Assembly: GCF_008831285.2 (NCBI RefSeq)
Contig: NC_045149.1
Coordinates: 14,596,578 to 14,660,577, forward strand
Origin: Nymphaea colorata
Lineage: Eukaryota > Streptophyta > Magnoliopsida > Nymphaeales > Nymphaeaceae
Length of the DNA: 64,000 nt
Direction: 5' to 3'
Part shown: piece after piece, positions 38,142 to 54,200 of the stretch
Position numbering within the stretch: the first letter of the stretch is position 1
Layout of the letters: the number at the start of each line of letters is the position of its first letter
Translations under genes and position numbers: made by a program
Notes under the pieces: model-generated
Seen by the model: only the letters and a program-made list of their open reading frames with translations
Told to the model about the DNA's origin: nothing
The model's database searches: none

Positions 38142-40105
38142 GAGAGAGAGAGATGAATTAGTCCTTTATTCTTGTTCCATCTTTGTACAGGCCTGACCAG
38201 ACACTATGTTTGTAAAGGTTTTGTTGGAAAAAAAAAAAAAGTTATCCAGATCCAGATGTAAACATACGTCAGAAGACTCAGAACATAACATTATGTTTTT
38301 CAGATATGTTACTATGTAAGATGAGTTTTAAGTTGTAACAGTAAAAAAAAATCTTTTATTTTAAAAATATTGTAACTCCATTGAGAAACCTTAGTAGCAC
38401 TACTTGTTAAAAACTTATCTACACATACAACATATCATTTCTTATAGATTCATAATGTTTTGAATGTAAAAATCACATCCATAAGGTAGACTGTAGAAAA
38501 AATGAGCGAAAAATGTGAAAGATAAAGTCCTCAAATAGGATTAGCTGCACACGTGTCTGAAGTTGAACAGCTAGCTGGCCATTGGATTTGAGCCATGCTT
38601 TCAAAAATTTCCAAGCTCCTCAATGGCAACAATTTGGCTTGGAAAGTTGATAAAAAGATAAGAAAAGAAAAATTTGTCAAGAAGATTCAAACAACAGATC
38701 TAATCAATATAATGAAACCAGTAGATGTTTCCACCAGAAGCAGTATAACAACACATTGTCAACCACATCAAGAGATCAAGCAACCTTAATCTCAGGGCTG
38801 TTTCCTATGTAAGAAAGTTTGACTAGTTGACTAGAGTGCTGAACTCCAGTTGCAGTTTTTAAAAAGATACTTTCAGAGATTCCCTAATGAACGAACCTTT
38901 TTTTTAAAAAAAAAAAATTGCTGCATCTATACCCGCAACAGCACCAACACCCTGCACCCATGTGATATAGCTTCAGATCAATTGGAGATGCATTCATCAA
39001 TTCTTCCCAATTATCATCCAAAAGTAAAAGATGAATTATCATGCTAGATTCTTCATGTGCATTAGTAAAAATAGAATGTGGAGTGAAAGATAAAATCTAT
39101 AAAAAGACGCAAAATAGTAAAATCTATAAAAAGAGTAAAAGTTCAATAGTAAAAAAGTACAAGTTCAGCAGTTTGGATATTCACCAGGAGCATCATATCT
39201 TTTGATTCGGCAGTTTAACAACAATATAAGAATCTTCTGAATGGAAAAACAAAAAAGATATTGAAAAAATTTTAGAATCAAAGCAAACCTTTTAAATACA
39301 GAGACGTCACGAAATATTGGTGGGTATAGATCAGGATCATCTCTCACTGCAGGGGCATTCTTAATTTCATTCTTAGCATATAAAAGTGCCTGGTCTGGTG
39401 ATACAGGAACCATTTCCTTCTAAAAGCTCCAAAGAAGAAAAGTAACTTGTGTGAAACTCCAAATTAAATTGATAAGACAGTATTGCAGAGTTCAATTAGC
39501 ATGCTTACCTTTTCATGAGAAGAAGTGTGGCCACTATCTGAAAAAAAGGTCACTTCAGGTGCCTTTTCTTTTAGCTTTGGTATGTGATAACTTTTTCCAA
39601 TTGATTTTTTCTCCCTTGCTTCTGCTGGAACAGCATTGGGAATTGAGTTGGACAACCTAGACTCCCTGGATGATTCCAGTATATGATACTTGTCACTGCT
39701 GTTGTTCTTATCACCCATTTGTTGTGCAGACTCAACAATTTCTGTGGGCTTAGAGCCATCATCTTTCAGATGTGTACCGGACCTTGCAACCACCGTGACA
39801 TTGGATGTTGACACAACTGCATCAGATGCTATGGATAGGGCTTGTTCAGAAGAATCATTCACTCGATAAACTGATACTGTTGGGAACCTTTCTCTACCAT
39901 CATTAAAAGGCAAATATTCCATTGCTTGCATTTCATTATTCAATGTCTTATAAGGAGGAACTGTGACTGCAGAGAAGAGGGACCAGAAAGTATTCGGATG
40001 AGGAAGTGCATGGTTCTGAAAAATGGCACCAACTGAGGTCATAACCACCATTAATAAGATCACATTTTTTGCCCCAATTCTCCAATTTCTGAATCTAAAA
40101 TCCAT
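35562..40105 (-). CDS. GT47 exostosin-family glycosyltransferase, copy B
   Basis: Tandem paralogue of copy A, same orientation and exon plan: 40105-39509, 39416-39289, 37154-36806, 36233-35562, giving 581 aa with all phases matched. Chosen start: ATG at 40105 (MDFRFRNWRIGAKN), which aligns with copy A; the frame is open two codons further but without an ATG. Membrane anchor at about residues 14-31, then a Ser/Thr-rich stem to about residue 200, then the exostosin domain: [91 protein letters not shown], and C-terminal [12 protein letters not shown] Golgi cell-wall glycosyltransferase role is inferred from the family; the acceptor is unknown. No frameshift. Oddities: a NAGNAG acceptor at exon 2, and a 119-bp duplication at the end of exon 3 that duplicates its donor. 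Confidence 0.92.
36665..36902. repeat. Perfect 119-bp tandem duplication across GT47-B exon 3 donor
   Basis: Units 36665-36783 and 36784-36902 are identical. Each holds the last ~97 coding bases of exon 3, the GTAAG donor and about 20 intron bases. In gene orientation the unit at 36784-36902 is used; the other lies inside intron 3 as a decoy exon end. Reading past the first donor gives VSHLYH and a stop. Confidence 0.95.
38076..38153. repeat. (GT)n(GA)n compound microsatellite in GT47-B intron 2
   Basis: About 26 bases of GT repeat followed by about 50 bases of GA repeat with one interruption. Confidence 0.95.
39414..39422 (-). promoter_or_regulatory. NAGNAG tandem splice acceptor (TAGAAG)
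   Basis: Exon 2 of GT47 copy B may start at 39419 or 39416. Both keep the frame and differ by one Lys. Copy A has the single acceptor TTTTCAG at this place. Confidence 0.55.
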
Positions 40106-41436
40106 GTCCACCCATACAAACGCCTAATTAGTTTCTCGTGTCTCATATCTGAGCATTGTCAGAAGAACCAGTGCTCCTCGTGTAGGACTAAACTTCATTC
40201 CCGACTATGTCACAGCATTGCCGATTGAAACCTAGTCCCTAGATAAATTTCATAAAGAAATTGGAATGACGTTAAAACTACTCATTATTTGATTATCGGA
40301 AAGAAAATTACAGGTAATATGTGAAATAAAGAAACACATCTTTGGATCCATTCCATAAAAACATGGCAAGATCCAGAGCCTCGATTAAGGAAAACAAGAT
40401 CCTGAAAAATCTAGTGAAACATTTGGCGCTAATAATTACAGAAAACAGAAAAGGTAGCAACCACGAAAAACTGGTCTCCAAATGAAATGTCACACTCAAA
40501 AGCGAGTAAAATTTCCACGAAGTCCAAGCAAGATATTGCAAGTGTAGAGTTAGAAATGAATACTGAAAGAAACTATAATTCCATGTTTGAAAAAGAAAAA
40601 TGCAATTACGTAAAAAACAATTTAAATGAACACGAATACACGAAAAGCACCAGAGGCATTCATGCAGAAACAAAGTATCTCACAACGGAGACGAAAGAAT
40701 GCCGATACTGCAGAACTAAAAAACTAAAACGAGAAGCCAAAAAGAAGAACAAAAGGGACGCACAAATGAAGATCAAACAGAGAGACATACTTAAGTCGCT
40801 TCGCTTCCTCTAAACATCAAAAATCGGGCTATGCTTCAGTTTCTGACCTCCTGTATATTTGAGTAAAATACGTAATTAGATAAAAATGTCCACAATCGAT
40901 TAACATACTCGAGTAGCTCAAATTAGATCAGCTCAAAGTTGATACTGTAAAGAAAAAAAAAAAGGAAGGAAAATGAAAAGTAACAGAAAGATGCTAATCA
41001 AGATCCACAGGGACATACTTGGGTCGCCTCGCCACGACTCCACGAGACGGCAAAAAGCAATTGATTCTTTAATTTCGATATATTTAACAGAAAATAATCG
41101 AACATATCAACGAAGAGATCTGCAGGAATGAAGAATTTGACCAACTCGAGACGAAAACGGGAAAAAAATGGAGGGAAATTTCCGGGCGGGAAGCCAATAT
41201 GGAATCAGAGAAGAATTCCTACAAAAAAGCGAAGCACTGATCGGAATTAGAAAACCGTACAATAGTTCAAGAATTAAAATCGGAACCACACAAATCACAA
41301 TCTGAAAATTGAACAAAACAAATGAAGAGATAAAGAGAAAAAGAAGACTTCGGCAGAGGGACGAGAGACCAACCCACCAGATCCTCGGCCACGTGCAAGA
41401 CCACGAAAAAGCCGGCAGTCTTACAGTCCGCCGGTG
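40106..41436 (-). other. 5' leader and upstream intron region of GT47 copy B
   Basis: By analogy with copy A this should hold a leader exon near 41380-41410 and a leader intron. Possible donors (minus) are at about 41383 (ATCTG/GTGGGT), 41014 (CAA/GTATGT) and 40792 (TTAA/GTATGT). The two GTATGT donors sit in related sequence blocks. The true splice choice cannot be settled by eye. Confidence 0.35.
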
Positions 41437-41437
41437 G

Positions 41438-41444
41438 TATTTAT
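41438..41444 (-). promoter_or_regulatory. TATA-like box of GT47 copy B
   Basis: The minus strand reads ATAAATA, just upstream of a GC-richer leader-like segment. Confidence 0.4.
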
Positions 41445-41445
41445 G

Positions 41446-42150
41446 ACTAGGAATATTTTTCAATAAAATCTTTTAGTAGACCGTAATCTTTACTTACTTT
41501 CTGGATCGACATCATCACCCCTTCGGACTCGGGTAGACCGTAATCTTTTAGTAGATCTTGAATAATCAGGTATTGGTCTTCTCCAAAATCGGGTTTAAAA
41601 GCGAAAACCCATTGGCTCATTTAATTTAACTTATATAAAAAATTAAAAAAATTATATTTCAGCCCTGTTAAAAATTTAAACTGACTTCCTTGATGGAAAA
41701 TACCTTTCACTGTCAATAGCAAGTTCTTAAATCGAACTTAAACCAACAGTTTCTTCACCACAGCGTGGATTTCTTATTGACTTGGAAAAAAACATAATAT
41801 ATAATATCATATGATACAGCAATATTAGGATTTAGTGCACCGATCTCATTTTACATTGAATCTGATATTCAAGGTGATCTGAAATTACTAAGGATTTAAA
41901 ATACGTAGATCTGAAATCTGATCTGTTCTCCATCACATGTAGATTTGGAATCCACACTTTCTAGATCCACACGTTTGTTTGGTTCAATCAAAGTTCAACG
42001 AGGAGGGTACATGTCCTTAGGAAGGAAGGGCTTTCACCTTCCTTTAATCATGTCTTGTAAAAAGTAGGTTTTATGAAAATCAAGTTTTTTAATGTGTTTT
42101 AAAAACTTTGTTTTTTTAATGACGCAGCCAAAACCTGGTTTTTTAATAAC
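41446..42150. other. Intergenic, nothing recognised
   Basis: AT-rich sequence upstream of GT47 copy B, leading into the repeat array. Confidence 0.45.
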
Positions 42151-42751
42151 CTAAAAGGGATTAGGTTTTTCACTCCCTTTTATAAAACCGGGTTCTTTTA
42201 AGCCCAGTTTTGTTTGTTGGCACTCAAACACTCTAAAAACCTGATTTTGAAGGCAAAACCAAGTTATGTTATTGTTTAATTAAATTATTCAGGTGTTCTT
42301 GACTTTGATCTACGGCTACAAATTTCAGGTCCTCGCAGCCTTGATTTCATGAACAAAAACCTAAAAGGGATTAGGTTTTTCACTCCCTTTTATAAAACCG
42401 GGTTCTTTTAACCCAGTTTTGTTGGCACTCAAACACTTTAAAAACCTGATTTTGAAGGCAAAACCTTGTTGTTTAATTAAATTATTCAGGTGTTCCTGAT
42501 TTTGATCTATGGCTACAAGTTTCAGCCTTGATTTCGTGAACAAAAACCTAAAAGGGATTAGGTTTTTCACTCCCTTTTATAAAACCGGGTTCTTTTAAGC
42601 CCAGTTTTGTTGGCACTCAAACACTCTAAAAACCTGAATTTGAAGGCAAAACCAAGTTATGTTATTGTTTAATTAAATTATTCAGGTGTTCCTGACTTTG
42701 ATCTACGGCTACAAATTTCAGGTCCTCGCAGCCGTGATTTCGTGAACAAAA
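42151..42751. repeat. Three-copy direct repeat, ~190-210 bp units
   Basis: Units start with 'ctaaaaggga' at 42151, 42361 and 42548. They share a common order of words (ggttttt.cactccc, aaaccgggttcttttaa, ggcaaaacc, ttattcaggtgttc). The middle copy is shorter by small deletions. No open frame spans the units. The words 'ggcactcaaacac' and 'aaaacctg' recall terminal regions of small hAT MITEs, but this is not proven. Confidence 0.9.
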
Positions 42752-43833
42752 TCAAAGTTGAGTTACCTTAGCTGTCTTAGCTTGTCCATTTTAACATAAT
42801 TCCTATACACACAAGACTCAAACAACTGGTAAATGACCTTTGACGCTCAAGGGACAGTGCAACCAGAAAAGCAAAGCAACTCACATTCAAGGATTTGATG
42901 TTGGAACCTTGTGATGGTTGTCATGCTTAGGTGTGGGGATGCAAACAATTGCAAGTGCAATACTCTAGTTGAAAAGATTTGGTCTATGCAATATTCAAGT
43001 TGAAAGATCCCGTCCACCCAAGTACTGAAGCAAGAGAAAACATTAGAAACATATTCAAGTTGTGTTATTGTTTAAGTAAAGAAAAAGTTTTTTTTTTTTT
43101 TTTCATTTTTCACGCACATATAAGAGAATCAGATATAGTTGGGTTGTGAATCTCCCTATTTGATTTTTTTTGTGGTTTTCTCCTACAACTAAGATGATAA
43201 CAATGATCCATCGCCGGGGTCGGCTGGTGTTCTCTTGAATCTGCTCGGCTCGAGGATGGTTCATGTTTTTGTTTTGATTCACATGGATGCTACTCCTTAA
43301 ACAAACATTATAAGATGAGATAGACTGAATGCTTAGCATGCGGTGCTCAAGCCAATGAATACATTGTAACCACGCCCAGGCCTCAATGTAATCCTAGACC
43401 AAAAGACATGGAAACAAAAAGCTTCAGCTCTAGTCTTGGTGGTTCCCTGCACCCAGAATAGGTCTCGCAATACTTGCTAAGACTAAGACCCACACGGCGA
43501 GATACTCGGTTCGAATGGCCGGCTTGGTAGTCCGAACCGTGTAGTGGGCTCGGGTGAGGAGCCATGAAGTATACTGATCGAACGCGTACTGAGCTGGCCG
43601 CCGGGGAAACTTTGTGAATGATGAGGGCCTATCGGTAAAGTAAGAGGCATTTTTCTCTCGAACGGACCAGATTTCTGGCCTCAAATCGGACGGGCACCAT
43701 CTTTCTGGTCGAAACCCTTGAGAAAACCTAATACCATGTAAGAGGCCAGGGGACACTACAAAGGAGGTCCTGAAGCTGCCTTCCCCCAGGATAAGAGAGA
43801 GGAGGAGAAGAGGGTTTGGGCTTCCGATCAGCG
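42752..43833. other. Upstream region of RPL15
   Basis: The first part is AT-rich. From about 43380 the GC content rises, and a minus-strand frame (43430-43756) is open but has no recognisable domain. The last ~70 bases are purine/pyrimidine-biased leader of RPL15. Confidence 0.4.
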
Positions 43834-49187
<5,354 letters not shown>

Positions 49188-51125
49188 TTAGGGGTGGAAC
49201 CATTCCATAGAATAGTGGGAGGCTGGCTCCACTGGATCAGCTTCTGTGCTCTTCACAAATCGCCCCTTGACTCTTGGCCTCTTTTCGGCATAAGCCTTTC
49301 GCGAAGCGTACCGAATCTTCTTCTCAAACTGGCGCTTCTTTCTCTTCTCTCTGTATCTCGACACCCTTGCTTCTCTCTCCGCAGCCGAGCAGCTTTCATT
49401 TGGGTTTCTGGTGTCAATGCCCTGAGCAGCAGCTTCTGTGATTGTGCTGCAGCAACCAGAGGCCTAATAACATTTGGCAAATAACGCACGATCACCTCTC
49501 TAGTAAATGATGTGTTGATCGAAATACTACCTTGCACAATCTATAATTCAGTTCAAGCCCTGAGGAGTGACGCACCACCCATGTCCGCACATAGACACGA
49601 TCATCTCTTTTTTTCCTTCTCAAGTTTGTGTTATTATTTTATGACTCCAGAGGTAGACCCTAGAACGGAGGAGTCTCGACCACCATGCGTTATGAAGACA
49701 TGATATGGAAAAATTTGTGACTAAAATCCAAACATCAAAGCACGAAAAAGAGTTTATTATATCTTACAGCCACAGTTACTGTTTCATAAATATGTTCTAA
49801 AAAAGAAAAAAATTAATATAATCCATTATAATGTTCCATGAACCTCATTTCATTTTTTTGGGCCAAATTAACAAAACAGCAACAGTTTATTCTTGGGCGT
49901 CGAACTCGAATATCACGGGGCTTATTCCACCAAATAGATCACTTTAAAAGAAAAAAAGACCTTTTATCTTCATCCTTGAACAAGAGGCTACCTTCTTTGT
50001 TCTTCCCACAGAAACAAGTTCTTTGTCTTTCAGGGTGTCACTTTGCGCCATACTAACAAACCATACTGTTGCCTGAAAACGCCATCTTGTTCATACGCTA
50101 CCGGCCTCCTTCTAGAGAAACTCAATGTTTATACAATTCCTTTGTAAAAAGGAAAGACAAGGTGCATTTTTCAATTTCACGATTATCATGTTAATTTGCA
50201 GTAACAGGACTTTTTCCCGCGACCACATTATGACCAGTGTCATTCCGTAGACAAGCAAATAGACATGGGGGATGAGAATAAGGTTCATGTTAGAATGATT
50301 TTCCATAGAAAATTCTTGCAACAAGGACAACAGAGAAGGATGTGAAAGAATACCAATCAAGAGGTACTCGAGTGTAACCTAGCATTCAGCTCAGAATCTT
50401 CAAGCTCCAGAGTTTTAAGAGTTCGATACATGGATTGCATGCTTGCCAATCCATGAGATAGGATATATATAAGAGCCAAAATTTTTTTTCTGGGTCTTCC
50501 TTGAAAAGAAACGGCCGTTTCTAACTTCTATCCAGGAAGAAATCGGGAATCTACTCAACAAGAAGCGCACTCAAACACCATTTACACACTGATTACTGCT
50601 CCACAATTTTTTGCAGAAATCAAGCTGAAGAAAGACCACACAGAGGGCAGTCAACAGAAAAGAAGCACATGGTTTTCACAGCTAATTCCCCCATAAAAGG
50701 AAGCGACTGAAACAAATTAAACATTAGGTGCCCATACAGAATACCTGTCCTTGGACGGGAAACTCCAAGGGCTGAGACGCGGACGAGCTGGCGGTGCTGC
50801 AAACATCCAAAGTCAGCCGCTGGACATAAGAATTGGGCATATCATGATTCGAATTCCCTCGACTCGCCAGCCTCATATGTTCCAGCGGTTCCACCGTCTG
50901 GCCCCCACTTTGGTGCCAAGAGTTATTATACAGCCAAGTGGGTTCGTCTTCTTGCGGGAAGAGTTGGAACGCCTGGAATTCAGGCACCGGCTGCCGGGAA
51001 TCAGCCGGGCTTTCATGGTTGTACTGTAGACTGTGAGTGCCGAGGCACATGAAGTCGTGGCCTACTTGGGTTGCCGGCCCCTGGTTAAGGTCGCAGTGGC
51101 CTGAGGGCGGCAGGGGAGGATTCAT
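49188..51125 (-). CDS. CCT-motif transcriptional regulator, Ghd7-like
   Basis: Two exons on the minus strand: 51125-50745 (127 codons, donor ACAG/GTATTC) and 49463-49188 (91 codons plus stop, acceptor TTATTAG), predicting 218 aa. The C-terminal half holds a full CCT domain: [20 protein letters not shown] followed by [20 protein letters not shown]. There is no B-box in the N-terminus, which places it with CCT-only (CMF) proteins and not with CONSTANS-like ones. Outside CCT it shares order and wording with rice Ghd7: PEFQAFQLF (Ghd7 has HEFQFF), a CCSTITEAA block (Ghd7 CGSTFTDAA), NPNES, and a terminal EWFHP. Proteins of this group act in nuclear NF-Y-type complexes and repress flowering in long days in grasses; function in this plant is inference. 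One intron in the same place relative to CCT as Ghd7. Gene context gives no further clue. Confidence 0.85.
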
Positions 51126-51239
51126 ATTAAGCGGGCAGGTCAGTGGGGGCAGCTCGGGGGTTTTCTCTATGAGCTAGGGCTTCTCCTCCTTGCTTTGGAC
51201 GCTGGGGAGGATGTGGGGGAGGGGGGAGCTGATATTTTT

Positions 51240-54200
51240 AATGGCGAAAGGAACCAATGGCTGCCAGGGAATTGATCACGTATCGTCTTGCACTTTGATG
51301 GCGTGGCAGATTCTTTTCCACTTTTAAAAGCAGGAGATTGAAAAGGGACAAAAAAAGGGAAGGAAAAGAAGAATATCCTCACCCAAGTCTGAGTGCCCTT
51401 TTCCTTTTACCAAATAATCAAATATGTGTTTGTCCTCTGAGGCTTCAACTGAACTCTCCCACCATCGTGTCGTGTCCCTTCAAACTGCATTTAAGAAAAG
51501 ATTCAAACAACTGATCAGAGACAAGACAATTTTACTTGGGGAAAACATCCCCGATCAGTTGAGAGACTTTGTCGCCAAGGCCATCCCCCACCAATGCTCT
51601 TGGCATATGTCGGCCTTCTCGAGAGGAATATGTTATTACAGTTTGAATCGGCGACAACAGGTCGCCTGCCATTGCTGTTTGATCAGAAAAGCAAGTGCTG
51701 TTCACAAACACATTTCAAAACCCATGTTTTAAATAACTGTATTCTAATTCCAAGAGGCATAATATGTTTCCACATATGATATGATATGGCAACTTCCTGT
51801 CAAGAAAAGGGTGCAGGAGGACATGGCAAAAGGCTTTTGCATAAGGTCTGTCAACTCAACTGGGGAAGGCCTTAGTAAACTTGAAAGTTTCTTCAGTTAC
51901 GTTTTCAAGTGAGGTTAAAGAAAGAAAGCCCTTTTCCCAGTAGGCAGGGTCTGGTCAGGTTGGGAGGGGACCCCTTTGGCAGCGTCCATTCATATGTGCC
52001 AGTGTGGATGCACAGATCTGCATGCATGCTCCCGCGCACATATGTCCGGAATCAGCATGATAATTGGAGTTGGCAGGTCCATAATGTGCAGGATGTGATC
52101 CAGGTTTTGACACAGATCCTACTGTGGTATAGTCTGGACAGAGGGGAATCAGACTTTGTGGGCATGGGTCCAGCCCTGTCTTGGTCTGCTTACCCTACTG
52201 AAAGTTCATCATCAATTGCCAATCAGCAGATCTTCCTTTGGGATTTACTGTCATCTGATAATGTCTATCGGATCTGGGGCTCGGCTCCCCAAACAAGAAC
52301 ATGAACTTCTCTAATACTTATTAAAGCCCAACAACAAATTAGTTTGTTTAATTATAGTTCATACAATAAGTTGAACTTACAATTACATCTATAAAGATTC
52401 ATTTAAATGATTATAATTATAATCACCTAATGATACAAACTAGATTTAAGAGGATCTATGCTCAATTTTAGTTCATTTAATGAGTTCAACTTGCAGTTAC
52501 ATATATGAATATTCATTTAAGTGCTATATGGTTCTGAAAGATGAACCGGATTCTAATAAGATGTCGTCCTTGAACAAAAACCCATTTTGCTATTTATTCC
52601 GTCTATTCCATGACCGAAACAAAGAGAAATACCGATCTCATGATTACCCTCATGTATTGTAGAATCAAACTGTCTATACATATTATAAATGTGATATTAT
52701 AAATGTGATGCTTTCTGGACCAAATAAATTGGGAGACCTGAAGGGTCGCATTTGCATACGCAGTTTGTGCAGCGGGTGGACTGGAGATTATTAGTCCAGC
52801 ACAAAGAGTCCGCTTGGTTACATCCCACGATAATTGTGCTGCCTGAACTTGATGTGACTTTTGAGGCCAGCAATTGGTCAACATTGATTGAGATCTGCAA
52901 TGATTGAATAATTTAATGAACAAAAGGTTCTTATGTAAAGACATTAAATTTTAGTTTAACTTATATAAAAAAAATTTAAAAATTTTATTTCGATCCTTGT
53001 TAAAATTTCACATTCACCTCTACTTGCAAACTCCTTTACATTTTACATATATTTTAATTTTGTACAAAGAATTCATGTCCAAGAGAATTGAGTCACCTAT
53101 TAATAGCCACATGCCAAACACTGTCCCAAAAGTTATACCAAACCCTTTGGGACTGACTTTAAGGGCGGTTTGATGCATTGAAAATATGGAGTTGAAAAGA
53201 AAATTTCAAAAACTTATTTCAGGAAATAAAGAAATGAAAACAAAATCAACCCTGTTTGCTGGATTTGAGTTTATGTTCTAAAAAATAAATTTCTCAGTTT
53301 GATAAGAATGAAAGATGAAAAAAAAAAGAATCATTAGATTAAGCAATGCTTTGATAGCCCAACGGTTACTTTTTTGATCCTATAACTTTTTTTCCACTCA
53401 GTGGAAAAAAAATAGCAGTTACTTTTTTCATTACAAGTTTAATGGACAAGAATTTTTAATTAAAAATTTGAATTTTATTTTCAGTGCTACAGAAAATAAC
53501 CTGCCCATCAAAGAGAGCCTAAGGGTTAATTTTTGAAATTTCCAACGAAGAGTGAACAAATATATATATATAAGGAAGAATTCGACATATTTTTGGCTAT
53601 TTGTCAAGTGTGGTGGAGATGTCATCGACGAATCTCAGGAATTCAGCCATAGTACATCATACATTATGAGGAAGAAAAATAACTAGTGACGCACTTTTCA
53701 TAGAGGGACCATGACGATTACACCACATCCGACCCTATGCTCTTTTGGATGGATGATCTTCTACACATATAAACGTGGCCACACACGTCACACATACTAT
53801 TTGGTAAGGGGTCGCCATTTAGATGTGATCTTGTGAGGCCTTTGGAGACCCCCCGAGCATACATAGATGACTATTTTTTTTTTTACTTTTTCCTTCTCCA
53901 GAGTGAACTTCATTAATAATGATGCTAATGCACCACCTAGTGATGAAACAAATGAGATGTAAACTTTTGTTTCCAAAAATTTTATGTTTTTGGAAAAAAA
54001 AAAAACATAGTGTTTTTTAAATCATATTTTGTAGGAACATTTTGTTTTAAAACCGCAATGCTTTTCTTGTTGATGTTCGTGAAGTTGGTGCTGAAAGATT
54101 GTCCTGTAATGGAAAATCTGTCAAACAGTATTGCTCCTCTTTCTTCCTTTATTTCCTGCTTATTATTTTTTTGCTTTTCTTGGTGAAAGAGACATAATCT

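Noticed and set aside
42151-42751. Regularly spaced direct repeats resembling an array
   Set aside because: Units are ~200 bp with no short repeat/unique spacer pattern, in a plant nuclear context; not CRISPR.
43430-43756. 108-codon minus-strand frame upstream of RPL15
   Set aside because: No recognisable domain, and no splice partner or start context could be supported.
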